Origin: Streptomyces lichenis
GTDB lineage: Bacteria; Actinomycetota; Actinomycetes; Streptomycetales; Streptomycetaceae
Direction: 5' to 3'
NCBI RefSeq assembly: GCF_023218175.1
Contig: NZ_JALPTH010000019.1
Span: 62,001-126,000 of the forward strand
DNA length: 64,000 bases
Shown here piece by piece: positions 9,534 through 17,664 of this stretch (positions are counted from its first letter, which is position 1; the number at the start of each line of letters is the position of its first letter). The notes under the pieces were generated by a model, which saw nothing but the letters and a program-made list of their open reading frames with translations, did no database searches and was not told where the DNA came from. Position numbers and translations under genes: made by a program.

Positions 9534-11360
9534 CTAGCGGTACAGGGCCTCGACCTCGGCCGCGTACTCGGCCTCGATCGCCTTGCGCTTCAGCTTCAGC
9601 GAGGGGGTCAGCAGCCCGCGATCCTCGGTGAAGGGGTGCGCCAGGATCCGGAAGGTGCGGATCGACTCGGCCTGCGAGACCTGGGTGTTGGCGGTCACCA
9701 CGGCCCGCCGTATCTCGGCCTCCAGGGCCGGGTCGCGGACCAGCTCGGCGGGCGGCAGGGGCGGGCGGTGCTGCATGTCCAGCCAGTGCGCGACCGCCTC
9801 GCCGTCCAGGGTCACCAGGGCGGCCACATAGGGGCGGTCGTTGCCGACCACCAGGCACTGGGCGACCAGCGGATGGGAGCGCACCCGCTCCTCCAGACCG
9901 GACGGCGCCACGCTCTTGCCGCCGGAGGTCACCAGCATCTCCTTCTTCCGCCCGGTGATGGTCAGATAGCCGTCCGCGTCCAGGGCGCCCAGGTCGCCGG
10001 TGGCCAGCCAGCCGTCGTCGTCCAGGACGGCGTCGGTGGCGGCCGGGTCGCCCAGGTAGCCGGCGAAGACATGCGGCCCGCGCAGCCAGACCTCGCCGTC
10101 GTCGGCGATCCGCACCGCCGTGCCCGGGATCGGCGGGCCCACGGTGCCGTACTTCACCCGCTCCGGCGGGTTGGCGGTGGCCGCCGAGGCCGACTCGGTC
10201 AGCCCGTACCCCTCGTACACGGTGACCCCGGCGCCCGCGAAGAACAGCCCGAGCCGCCGGTCCATCGCCGAGCCGCCGGACATGGCGTGCCGCACCCGTC
10301 CGCCGAGCGCCTCGCGCACCCGGCCGTACACCGCCTTCTCGAAGAACTGGTGGCGCACCCGCAGTGCCGCCGAGGGGCCGGGGCCCTCCCCGAGCGCCCT
10401 GGCCTCCACCGCCTCGGCGTAGCGGACCGCCACCTCCACGGCCTTGTCGAAGACCTGCTCGCGGCCCTCGGCCTCCGCCTTGCGCCGGGCGGCCTGGTAG
10501 ACCTTCTCGAAGACATAGGGGACGGCCAGCACGAAGGTCGGGCGGAACGCGGCCAGATCGGGGATCAGGGCGTCCGCCGACAGGGCCGGCTGGTGGCCCA
10601 GCTTGACCTGTCTGCGGACGGCCGCGATCTGCACCATGCGGCCGAAGACATGGGCCAGCGGCAGGAACAGCAGGGTGGCGGGCTCGACCCCGGGGCGCGG
10701 CCGGAACACCTCGCTCCAGCGGTCCACCAGGGTGTCGGCCTCGAACATGAAGTGCGCGTGGGTCAGCACACAGCCCTTGGGGCGCCCGGTGGTGCCCGAG
10801 GTGTAGATCACCGTGGCCACCGAGTCGGGGGTCACCGCGCGCCGGTGCCGGTGCACCACCTCGTCCGCGATCCGCTCCCCGGCCGCCACCAGCTCCGCCA
10901 GCGCCCCGGCGTCCAGCTGCCAGAGCCGGGACAGCCGGGGGAGCCGGTCGATCACCGAGCCGACCGTCATGGCGTGGTCCTCGTGCTCGACCACACAGGC
11001 GGTCACCTCGGCGTCCTGGAGCATCCAGTGGACCTGCTCGGCCGAGGAGGTCGGGTAGACGGGCACCGACTGGGCGCCCACCGTCCACAGCGCGAAGTCC
11101 AGCAGGGTCCACTCGTAGCGGGTACGGGACATCAGCGCGACCCGGTCGCCGAACCGCACGCCCTGGGCGAGCAGCCCCTTGGCCACCGCGAGCACCTGGT
11201 CGCGGAAGGAGGCGGCCGTCACCTCCGTCCAGCGCCCGGAGGCGTCCTTGCGGCCCAGGGCGACCCGGTCCGGCCGGCTCTCGGCGTGCTCGAAGACCGC
11301 GTCGGCCAGCCCGCCGACCAGGGGCGCCGCAGCCGGCGGCGGAACACTGAACTCGCGCAA
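9534..11360 (-). CDS. Long-chain fatty acid-CoA ligase (FadD15-type)
   Basis: A 608-residue AMP-forming enzyme that would activate long-chain fatty acids to acyl-CoA. It carries the P-loop YTSGTTGRPKGCVLTH (about 186-201), the YGLTESA motif, the TGDLGALDADGYLTITGRKKE hinge and the catalytic lysine region near the C-terminus (TPSLKLKRKAIEAEY). Length and motifs match the FadD15/AMP-binding long-chain group in mycobacteria and streptomycetes. A sequence close to a DasR-type element lies about 80 bases upstream (see findings). The gene is monocistronic. Confidence 0.93.
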   Translation of the reverse strand: MREFSVPPPAAAPLVGGLADAVFEHAESRPDRVALGRKDASGRWTEVTAASFRDQVLAVAKGLLAQGVRFGDRVALMSRTRYEWTLLDFALWTVGAQSVPVYPTSSAEQVHWMLQDAEVTACVVEHEDHAMTVGSVIDRLPRLSRLWQLDAGALAELVAAGERIADEVVHRHRRAVTPDSVATVIYTSGTTGRPKGCVLTHAHFMFEADTLVDRWSEVFRPRPGVEPATLLFLPLAHVFGRMVQIAAVRRQVKLGHQPALSADALIPDLAAFRPTFVLAVPYVFEKVYQAARRKAEAEGREQVFDKAVEVAVRYAEAVEARALGEGPGPSAALRVRHQFFEKAVYGRVREALGGRVRHAMSGGSAMDRRLGLFFAGAGVTVYEGYGLTESASAATANPPERVKYGTVGPPIPGTAVRIADDGEVWLRGPHVFAGYLGDPAATDAVLDDDGWLATGDLGALDADGYLTITGRKKEMLVTSGGKSVAPSGLEERVRSHPLVAQCLVVGNDRPYVAALVTLDGEAVAHWLDMQHRPPLPPAELVRDPALEAEIRRAVVTANTQVSQAESIRTFRILAHPFTEDRGLLTPSLKLKRKAIEAEYAAEVEALYR

Positions 11361-11753
11361 CGGCCTGCCTCCTCGGGGCGCGCCATTCGTGGGCGGGGGG
11401 TGGACGGTACCCCACCGCGAGGCGCCTGCGGGAGTGTCTTGGCCTAGTCCATTGCGCGGCCATCACCACAGGTCAGAGCGGCCCCGCTGGCCACAGACAC
11501 GGGGCGTCAAGCCGTACTGACTTCTGAGTAAGGAGGTACGGGGGAATCTCCACCGAATCACCACGCCCCGCGCACGCCGGGGCGCACACCCCGGCGCACA
11601 CGTCCCCCACCTGGGCGCCTCTGACCAGCGGCGGGCGGGACGCTGAGCCGGGGGCCTGAGCGGGGCCGGGTGGGGTGTGCGGGGCCAGGGCCCGGACCAG
11701 GACCGGACCACCCCCGTCCTCCCGTGATCATCCGGCCCGCTACGGTGGCCCCC
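11361..11753. other. Intergenic region, no gene seen
   Basis: 393 bases between two divergent genes. An AAGGAGG sequence at about 11530 is not followed by a start codon in range. Open frames here are short and of shadow composition. The region should carry the promoter of the acyl-CoA ligase on its left and of the ferredoxin-like gene on its right; a TACGGT box at 11741-11746 lies seven bases before the latter's ATG. Confidence 0.5.
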
Positions 11754-12152
11754 ATGCCCGCAGCAGCCGCACCCTCCTGGATACGCCCCGGCGCCTCCCG
11801 CCCCTGCACCCTGGTGGTGTGCCGCGGCTGCTGCTGCGGGGACGCCCGGAAGCACCCGGGCACCGACCACGCCGGGCAGCTGCGCCGGTTGCGGGAGGCC
11901 GCGGCGGCCTCCGGTGGGCGGCTCGCGGTGCGCACCAGCGACTGCCTGGGTCCCTGCGCGCAGGCCAACATCGTGGTGGTGCAGCCCTCCGGGGAGGCCC
12001 GGCGCCGGGGCGCCAAGGCCGCCTGGATCGGCTTCACCCTGGACGACGACTGCCTGGACGACATCCTCGCCTGGGTGGAGGCGGGCGGCCCCGGCCTGGC
12101 CCCGCCCCCGGACACCCTCGCCCTCCAGATGGTGGACCCGCCCCGCAAGTGA
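11754..12152 (+). CDS. (2Fe-2S) ferredoxin-like thioredoxin-fold protein
   Basis: A 132-residue protein of the thioredoxin-like 2Fe-2S ferredoxin family. Cysteines in TLVVCRGCCCGDARKHPG at the N-terminus and the pair in RTSDCLGPCAQANIVVV are spaced as for a 2Fe-2S cluster, followed by the usual GFTLDDDCLDDILAWVEAGG helix. Such proteins are thought to carry electrons or a cluster, often beside cobalamin or iron genes, but here the neighbours give no clue. The ATG is preceded at seven bases by a TACGGT box, so the message may be leaderless. Confidence 0.85.
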   Translation: MPAAAAPSWIRPGASRPCTLVVCRGCCCGDARKHPGTDHAGQLRRLREAAAASGGRLAVRTSDCLGPCAQANIVVVQPSGEARRRGAKAAWIGFTLDDDCLDDILAWVEAGGPGLAPPPDTLALQMVDPPRK

Positions 12153-12168
12153 CCCGGCGGCCCGGGCC

Positions 12169-12825
12169 TCAGTACAGCCCGTCCACCGCCTTGCGGGTGG
12201 TGGTCCTGAACGCGGCGACCGGGGCGTCCTGGAAGCCGCCCAGCTGCGCCCAGCGGACCACCGTCACCGTCCGCCCGTCCCGGCCCACCGCGAACAGGCT
12301 GACGTCGTTGCCGCCCCAGCTCCAGCTGGTGGCCAGCCCCCGCACGAAGGCCCCCTCCTCGACGTCGACCGTGCCGTAGTCGCGCCCGGTGGCGGTCACC
12401 TCCGGGTCCTGCTCCATCAGCTCGGCGGCACAGTCGGCGAGGTCGCGGCGGAGCAGCTCCACGAACTCCTTGGCCCGCCGTTCGTCGCGCTCCACCACCG
12501 TCAGCTGCTGGGCGCCCGCGTCCACATCGGTCCAGTAGTCGCGGTGCACGGTGGTGGACGGCAGGGCCGCCCCCACACACGGCGGCAGCGGGTCCGGCTG
12601 ACCGGACACCACCGGCCCGGCGGTCCAGGCCGAGGACGGGTGCGGCGGCAGATCGGCCGGCTTGAGGAACCGGGGCGCGGCGGCGGTCGCGGACGTGGCG
12701 CCGCGCACGGGGGCGGGTGCCGACGCGGCGACGGCCGGTGCGGCGGCGGCCACCGCGCAGACCGCCGCCAGCACGGCGGCCAGTCCGCCGCGGACACCGG
12801 TGAGACCTCGGGTACGAACGTTCAC
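12169..12825 (-). CDS. Secreted protein of unknown function
   Basis: A 218-residue protein beginning at GTG 12825 after GGAGGAGA. Residues 1-34 are a Sec signal peptide (MNVRTRGLTGVRGG, then an Ala/Val core, cleavage near AVAAS). The mature part has two cysteines (PPCVG and LADCAAEL) that could form a disulfide, a segment TVVRWAQLGGFQDAPVAAFRTTTRKAVDGLY at the C-terminus, and a DVSLFAVGRDGRTVTVV strand. The pattern resembles the extracytoplasmic sensor domains found in PknH-like and similar actinobacterial proteins, but this is weak. I do not recognise the gene. Confidence 0.75.
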   Translation of the reverse strand: MNVRTRGLTGVRGGLAAVLAAVCAVAAAAPAVAASAPAPVRGATSATAAAPRFLKPADLPPHPSSAWTAGPVVSGQPDPLPPCVGAALPSTTVHRDYWTDVDAGAQQLTVVERDERRAKEFVELLRRDLADCAAELMEQDPEVTATGRDYGTVDVEEGAFVRGLATSWSWGGNDVSLFAVGRDGRTVTVVRWAQLGGFQDAPVAAFRTTTRKAVDGLY

Positions 12826-12992
12826 GGCACTCTCCTCCAGGGTTCGGCCGGCGGGCCGGTTCGCCGCCCGCCGGTGGTCCGGCGAAGGGAGCCGGCCGCC
12901 GCGCCGGACGGCACGTCCCCCTTCGTCACCCCGTTGGACCCGCCGCACCCCGGGGGCGTTGTGCCCCGCACTGTCACAGCCCTGTCCCCGGT

Positions 12993-13008
12993 GTCACCGG
13001 ATGGTGAC
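12993..13008. promoter_or_regulatory. GTCAC-N6-GTGAC box upstream of the secreted protein
   Basis: A dyad with 7-bp arms (TGTCACC, 4-base centre, GGTGACA; 12992-13009) lies about 170 bases upstream of the secreted protein gene, with further TGTCAC and TGTCC copies just beside it. It fits the GTNAC-N6-GTNAC consensus reported for AfsQ1-type response regulators. The match to that consensus is seen in the sequence; the binding protein is inferred. Confidence 0.3.
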
Positions 13009-13053
13009 AACGCCCCTGCCGGGCACGGCTGTTCACCGTGGAACCCCGGCAGC

Positions 13054-13461
13054 TCAGTCCAGCAGGTAGTCGAAGGAGTAGGGGAAGGGCGACTGCCCGG
13101 GCTGGTAGCTGAACTCGCCCTCGCCGCGCAGCCCGGCCAGCTCGCCGGTGCCGGAGCCGGGCACCACGGTGAAGGTGGCGCGCACCGAGCCGTCCTCCGC
13201 GAAGGTGGCCCGCTGCTCGATGACGAAGTTGCCCTCCCGCCCGTCCAGCCGCCCGGCCAGCAGCTCCATACCGGTGCAGGTGCCGGTCTTCTCGGTGGTG
13301 TACGCGATGGCGTACTCGCAGACCGTGCCCGCGGCCTCGATGCCGCCCGCGTAGTGGTTGACGACCGAGGCGCGGCTGAGCCGGGGGTACGTCCCGTCCG
13401 GGCCGGCCGGGGTCTCCCGCCAGTCGGCGAAGGTGATGCTGCCACTGGTCCGGATGGCCAT
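13054..13461 (-). CDS. DUF3224 domain protein
   Basis: A 135-residue beta-barrel-like DUF3224 protein. It opens MAIRTSGSITFADWRETP and contains GTCTGMELLAGRLDGREGNFVIEQ and the family end GEGEFSYQPGQSPFPYSFDYLLD. The function is unknown. It starts at ATG 13461 with GAGAGGA upstream. It is divergent from a WYL regulator across 108 bases that contain a long perfect palindrome, so the pair is very likely a regulator and its target. Confidence 0.9.
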   Translation of the reverse strand: MAIRTSGSITFADWRETPAGPDGTYPRLSRASVVNHYAGGIEAAGTVCEYAIAYTTEKTGTCTGMELLAGRLDGREGNFVIEQRATFAEDGSVRATFTVVPGSGTGELAGLRGEGEFSYQPGQSPFPYSFDYLLD

Positions 13462-13528
13462 GGGTGGTCCTCTCGTCGTCCTGTTGCGCGCCGCGCCACA
13501 GGTCCGGTGCGGCGGTGGAACCAGCATT

Positions 13529-13565
13529 CCGCCCGTACCTGACATCTGCTGTCAGGTACGGGCGG
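13529..13565. promoter_or_regulatory. Long palindromic operator between DUF3224 and WYL regulator genes
   Basis: A perfect inverted repeat with 16-bp arms (13529-13544 and 13550-13565) and a five-base centre TCTGC; the core reads CCTGACA-N5-TGTCAGG. The right arm ends five bases before the ATG of the WYL regulator, so binding would block that gene, and the site should also overlap the divergent promoter of DUF3224. It is best explained as the autoregulatory operator of the WYL protein. Confidence 0.8.
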
Positions 13566-13569
13566 CACA

Positions 13570-14577
13570 ATGGCGGCCATGCGCGCCGACCGGCTCCTCT
13601 CCCTGCTCCTGCTGCTCCAGAACCGCGGCCGGATGACCGCCCCCGAGCTGGCCGAGCGGCTGGAGGTGTCGGTGCGCACGGTGTACCGGGACGTCGAGGC
13701 GCTGGCCGCGGCGGGCGTCCCGGTGCTGGCCGACCGGGGGCCGGAGGGCGGCTACCGGCTGGTGGAGGGGTACCGCACCCGGCTGACCGGACTCACCGCC
13801 GCCGAGGCCGATGCCCTGTTCCTGGTGGGGGCGCCCGGTCCGGCCCGGGACCTCGGCCTCGGCGGGGTGCTGGCGACCGCCCGGCTGAAGGTGCAGGCCG
13901 CGCTGCCGGCCGAACTGGCCGAGCGGGCCCGGCTGATGGGGGAGCGGTTCCATCTGGACGCCCCGGGCTGGTTCCGGGGCGCCGACCCGGTGCCGCAGCT
14001 GGCCGCCGTCACCCGGGCGGTGTGGGAGCAGCGGCTGCTGCGCGGGACCTACCGGGGTCCGCGCGGTGAGGTGCGGCGGGAGCTGCGCCCGCTGGGCGTG
14101 GTGCTCAAGAGCGGGACCTGGTACCTGGTCGCCACCGCCGGTGATCCGGCGACCGCGCCGGTGCGGACCTACCGGGTCTCCCGGTTCACCGCGGCCGAGG
14201 TCGCCGAGGAGGGGTTCGAGCGCCCGGCGGGCTTCGCGCTGGCCGCGTACTGGGAGGAGTCCTCCCTCGCCCTGGAGTCCCGGATCGGCCGGGTCACCGC
14301 CCGGCTGCGGCTCTCGCCCCGGGCCTGCCGGCTGCTGCCCATGATGTACGGGGCGGCCGGCGGCCGGGCCCTGGCACAGGCCGGGGAGCCCGGGCCGGAC
14401 GGCTGGGTGGAGACCGAGCTGGCCGTGGAGGCGTCCACCGTCGCGGTCGGCGATCTGCTGCGGCTCGGCCCGGACGCGGAGGTGCTGGGGCCGCCGGAAC
14501 TGCGCCGGGCGGTCGCCGAGGCGGTCACCGCGCTGGCCGCCCGCTACCCGGCCGACGCGGACCCCTTGGTGGACTGA
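13570..14577 (+). CDS. WYL-domain HTH transcriptional regulator (YafY type)
   Basis: A 335-residue regulator. Residues 5-60 are a DeoR-like HTH (RLLSLLLLLQNRGRMTAPEL, VSVRTVYRDVEALAAAGVPV). The WYL domain is around 150-210, here reading GTWYLVATAG, and the C-terminal WCX-type domain follows (YWEESS..., LLRLGPDAEVLGPPELR). It starts at ATG 13570, or at 13579 in the same frame. The long palindrome immediately before the start and the divergent DUF3224 gene indicate auto- and cross-regulation. The ligand is unknown. Confidence 0.93.
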   Translation: MAAMRADRLLSLLLLLQNRGRMTAPELAERLEVSVRTVYRDVEALAAAGVPVLADRGPEGGYRLVEGYRTRLTGLTAAEADALFLVGAPGPARDLGLGGVLATARLKVQAALPAELAERARLMGERFHLDAPGWFRGADPVPQLAAVTRAVWEQRLLRGTYRGPRGEVRRELRPLGVVLKSGTWYLVATAGDPATAPVRTYRVSRFTAAEVAEEGFERPAGFALAAYWEESSLALESRIGRVTARLRLSPRACRLLPMMYGAAGGRALAQAGEPGPDGWVETELAVEASTVAVGDLLRLGPDAEVLGPPELRRAVAEAVTALAARYPADADPLVD

Positions 14578-14580
14578 CCG

Positions 14581-14883
14581 TCACTCCGGTGGATGGGCCA
14601 GGAGCCGGGCGCGCTTGCCGTCGAAGACCCCGGCCAGGGCCTCGCCCGCGGACCGCCCGCCCGCGAAGAGGCCCCGCCGGTCGACATGGACGACCAGGAC
14701 GGGGTGGCGGTCGACCACCGCCGACACCCCACCCCCGTACAGGGCGTCCGACCAGGCGTCCAGATTCCGGCCGAACCACTCCGGCAGCCCCAGCGGCCCG
14801 CTGACCGCGTCCCAGAAGTCGCCGGGCGTCCCGATGGGCCGGCCGCGCAGATCGACGACCAACTCGCTCTCGCTGTCCGTCAT
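14581..14883 (-). CDS. Barstar-family protein
   Basis: A 100-residue protein of the barstar fold, which in the type member inhibits a ribonuclease. The family pattern is clear: VVDLRGRPIGTPGDFWDAVS, then LPEWFGRNLDAWSDALYGG, the helix that plugs the RNase active site. The gene is convergent with the WYL regulator, leaving only three bases. No barnase-like gene is next to it; solitary barstar genes are common in Streptomyces. Confidence 0.92.
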   Translation of the reverse strand: MTDSESELVVDLRGRPIGTPGDFWDAVSGPLGLPEWFGRNLDAWSDALYGGGVSAVVDRHPVLVVHVDRRGLFAGGRSAGEALAGVFDGKRARLLAHPPE

Positions 14884-15007
14884 CCCGGCAGCGTATCCGG
14901 GCCGGGACGGCGACCACGGGCCGGGACGGCGACCGCAAGGCACCAGGTGAAGGGTGCCGCTGCGCGCGGTAGTTGACAGCGTGCACTCGGCGGGCGAAAG
15001 TCCCGGC

Positions 15008-16474
15008 GTGACGGTGATCAGTGATCTTACGCCGGCCGAGACCCGCGTCTGGCGGGCCTTCCCGCGCGGCGAGTCCGTGGACTTCCGGGCCGCCGGAGAC
15101 GAACCGCCCGCGCCGGGCGACGACTGGGGCGCCGAGCGGACCGTGCGGGCGAGTGTGCTGCGGGCGCTGTTGGTCAAGGCGCCGCGGGAGGAGGGGGAGA
15201 TCGCGGCGCTCGCGCTCACGGGGGCGCGTATCACCGGCGCACTGGAGCTGAGGCACGCGGTGATCGAGGCGCCGGTCAGGCTGAGCGACTGCCACTTCGA
15301 CGACATTCCCGACCTGTACGCGGCCCAGCTGCGCGAGCTCGATCTGAGCAGGTCCGTGCTGCCGGGCCTGACCTCGGGGGCGCTGCGGGTCGAGGGGGTG
15401 GTGCGGATGACGGGCTGCCGGGTGCGGGGACCGGCGCGGCTCGGAGGGGCGCGGATCTCCGGGGCGCTCTTCCTGGAGGGCGCGGAGTTCTCGGCGCCCG
15501 GCGCCTCCGAGCCCGCGCTGCAGCTCAACCAGATGGCGCTCGGGGAGGACCTGTGGGCGCCCGGGCTGCGCGTGGACGGACAGCTGCGGCTCACCGGCGC
15601 CTCGGTCGCCGGGCGGGTCAACCTCCAGGACGCCGAGCTCGACAACCCCGGCGGTATCGCGCTGGACGCCCAGAACCTCCAGGTGGAAGCCCATGTACGG
15701 GCCCGCTGCGTCCGGGTGCGGGGCCGGGTGGAGCTGCGCGGCTCACGGATACCGGGCCGCCTCGACCTGCTGCACGCCCGGCTGTCCCACCCCGGCGACA
15801 CCGCCCTGCGGGCCAGCAGCGCCGTCATCGGCGAACTCTGGCTGCGCGGGGGCGACCGGATCGAGGGCACCCTCAGCCTGCGGCGCTCCCAGATAGAGAT
15901 CCTGACCGTCGAACCCGAGATGCTGCCGGACCAGGTGTACCTCGGCAACCTCACCTACACCGTGCTCGCCCCGCACGAGCCCGCCGCGCGCCGCCTTCCG
16001 ATGCTGGACCGGGACGGTGACCGGTACGAGCCCCATGCCTACGAGCAGCTGACCGCCGCGTACCGCCACATCGGCGACGACGACGCGGCCCGGCTCGTCC
16101 AGCTCGCCAAGCAGCGCCGCCGGCGCGCCACGCTCACCTGGTACGGACGGCTGTGGGGGTACGTCCAGGACGCCGCCGTCGGTTACGGCTTCCGGCCGTT
16201 GCGGGCGGTCGCCTGGCTGCTGTCGCTGCTGGCCGTCGGCTCGATCGCCTACGGCCTGGAGCACCCCCGCCCCGTCAAGGCGGACGAGGCTCCCGACTTC
16301 AACCCCGTCTTCTACACCCTCGACCTGCTCCTGCCGGTGATCGGCTTCGGCCAGGAACAGGCCTTCGCCCCCGCGGGCTGGCACCAGTGGCTGTCCTACG
16401 CCCTGATCATCACCGGCTGGATCCTGGCGACGACGGTCGCCGCGGGGGTGACCCGCTCGATCAGCCGGCAGTGA
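15008..16474 (+). CDS. Membrane-anchored beta-helix-like protein with C-terminal two-helix module
   Basis: A 488-residue protein from GTG 15008. Residues 50-310 show a regular run of short strands, each with an R/V-L pattern (ALALTGARITGALELRHAV, LRVEGVVRMTGC, QLRLTGASVAGRVNLQDAEL, VELRGSRIPGRLDLLHA), as in pentapeptide or right-handed beta-helix proteins. Residues 345-385 form a helical linker. The C-terminus has one membrane helix (AVAWLLSLLAVGSIAYGL), an extracytoplasmic segment with a re-entrant-looking FYTLDLLLPVIGFGQEQ, and a second helix (ALIITGWILATTVAAGV). Related streptomycete proteins are annotated as membrane-associated oxidoreductases, but no cofactor motif is visible. Confidence 0.75.
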   Translation: MTVISDLTPAETRVWRAFPRGESVDFRAAGDEPPAPGDDWGAERTVRASVLRALLVKAPREEGEIAALALTGARITGALELRHAVIEAPVRLSDCHFDDIPDLYAAQLRELDLSRSVLPGLTSGALRVEGVVRMTGCRVRGPARLGGARISGALFLEGAEFSAPGASEPALQLNQMALGEDLWAPGLRVDGQLRLTGASVAGRVNLQDAELDNPGGIALDAQNLQVEAHVRARCVRVRGRVELRGSRIPGRLDLLHARLSHPGDTALRASSAVIGELWLRGGDRIEGTLSLRRSQIEILTVEPEMLPDQVYLGNLTYTVLAPHEPAARRLPMLDRDGDRYEPHAYEQLTAAYRHIGDDDAARLVQLAKQRRRRATLTWYGRLWGYVQDAAVGYGFRPLRAVAWLLSLLAVGSIAYGLEHPRPVKADEAPDFNPVFYTLDLLLPVIGFGQEQAFAPAGWHQWLSYALIITGWILATTVAAGVTRSISRQ

Positions 16475-16487
16475 CCTCGCCCGGGCC

Positions 16488-17327
16488 TCAGACGGGGGCG
16501 CCCGCCAGGTCCAGGCGGTGCTCACCCGCGTAGACGTTCATGCTCCGGCCGCGCAGGAAGCCCACCAGGGTCAGACCGGTCTCCGCCGCCAGCTCCACGG
16601 CCAGCGAGGAGGGGGCGGAGACCGCCGCCAGGAACGGGACGCCCGCCATCACCGCCTTCTGCGCCAGCTCGAACGAAGCGCGCCCGGAGACCAGCAGAAT
16701 CGTCTCCTCCAGCGGCAGCAGCCCCTCCCGCAGGGCCCGCCCCACCAGCTTGTCCACCGCGTTGTGCCGGCCGACGTCCTCCCGTACGTCGATCAGCTCG
16801 CCCGCCGGGGAGAACAGCGCGGCCGCGTGCAGTCCGCCGGTGCGGTCGAACACCCGCTGCGCCGCCCGCAGCCGCTCCGGCAGCACGGCCAGCAGCTCCG
16901 GGGTGATCCCCATCGGCCCCGGACCCAGCGCGAACCGGGTCGAGGTGCGCACCGCGTCCAGGCTGGCCTTGCCGCACAGCCCGCAGGAGGAGGTGGTGTA
17001 GACGTTCCGTTCCAGGCCGGTCTCCGGCACCGGGACGCCGGGGGCGAGCCGGACGTCCACCACGTTGTAGGTGTTGGTGCCGTCGTCCCGGGCGCCGGCG
17101 CAGTAGACCACCGAGCGCACCTCCTCGGCCGCCGCCACCACCCCCTCGCTCACCAGGAACCCGGTGGCCAGCGCGAAGTCGTCGCCCGGGGTGCGCATGG
17201 TGACCGCCAGCGGCCGGCCGTTCAGCCGGATCTCCAGCGGCTCCTCACCGGCCAGGGTGTCCGGCCGCGCCGAGACGGCGCCGTCCCGGATCCGGACGAC
17301 GCGGCGGCGCTCGGTGGCCCGTCCCAT
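16488..17327 (-). CDS. fdhD: Formate dehydrogenase accessory sulfurtransferase
   Basis: A 279-residue cytosolic FdhD. The protein passes sulfur from a cysteine desulfurase to the molybdenum cofactor of formate dehydrogenase. The active-site pair is C115 and C118 in SSCGLCGK. Other family motifs are FALATGFLVSEGV near 51-63, YNVVDVRLAP, REDVGRHNAVDKLVG and SGRASFELAQKAV. No formate dehydrogenase lies in the window. The gene is convergent with the membrane protein, 13 bases apart. Confidence 0.96.
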   Translation of the reverse strand: MGRATERRRVVRIRDGAVSARPDTLAGEEPLEIRLNGRPLAVTMRTPGDDFALATGFLVSEGVVAAAEEVRSVVYCAGARDDGTNTYNVVDVRLAPGVPVPETGLERNVYTTSSCGLCGKASLDAVRTSTRFALGPGPMGITPELLAVLPERLRAAQRVFDRTGGLHAAALFSPAGELIDVREDVGRHNAVDKLVGRALREGLLPLEETILLVSGRASFELAQKAVMAGVPFLAAVSAPSSLAVELAAETGLTLVGFLRGRSMNVYAGEHRLDLAGAPV

Positions 17328-17664
17328 GTTCGATCAGCCCGTCCTTCGGTGTGCTAGTGCCTTCTCGTGACCGTTGACCGTGCCATTGTCGCGCGCCGGG
17401 AACGCCAGGGGACCTTCGGGAGATCTCCGGGGCATCTCGGGGGATCTTCGGCAGACGGGGAGGGGCGGTGGCTTCGCCGGTGCGGGCCGGTGGTGGCCGG
17501 TGATGTTGCGGACTCTCCAAGAGGAGAGCGTGATTCCTGTGGAATCACCTCACCGGTTACTCACCGGTCGCTGACGAGACTGGGGGGTCCGTACGCCCAG
17601 CAGGCCGTACGCCGCCGCTTCCGCACGTGGTTCCACACGTACCTCACGCAAGGGGGTCCCGGGC
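17328..17664. other. Intergenic region between fdhD and the FabH-like gene
   Basis: 337 bases holding the divergent promoters. There is a run of repeated ATCT/GGGG steps at 17420-17460 and a clear dyad at 17530-17548. Short frames within it lack ribosome sites and have no recognisable product, so I call no gene here. Confidence 0.5.
17530..17548 (+). promoter_or_regulatory. GTGATTCC dyad upstream of the FabH-like gene
   Basis: A perfect inverted repeat, GTGATTCC-TGT-GGAATCAC, followed at once by two TCACCGGT direct repeats (about 17549-17567). It lies 117 bases upstream of the ketosynthase start and is unusually AT-rich for this window. An operator is the simplest reading; the regulator is not identified. 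Confidence 0.45.

Noticed and set aside
8346..11447. A 1,033-codon open frame on the + strand across the aldo/keto reductase and acyl-CoA ligase genes
   Set aside because: It is antisense to two well-recognised genes, has no ribosome site or domain, and its Gly/His/Arg-rich composition is that of a mirror frame in GC-rich DNA.
14973..14978. Perfect TTGACA -35 before the membrane protein gene
   Set aside because: No -10-like sequence lies 16-19 bases downstream, so I do not call a promoter.
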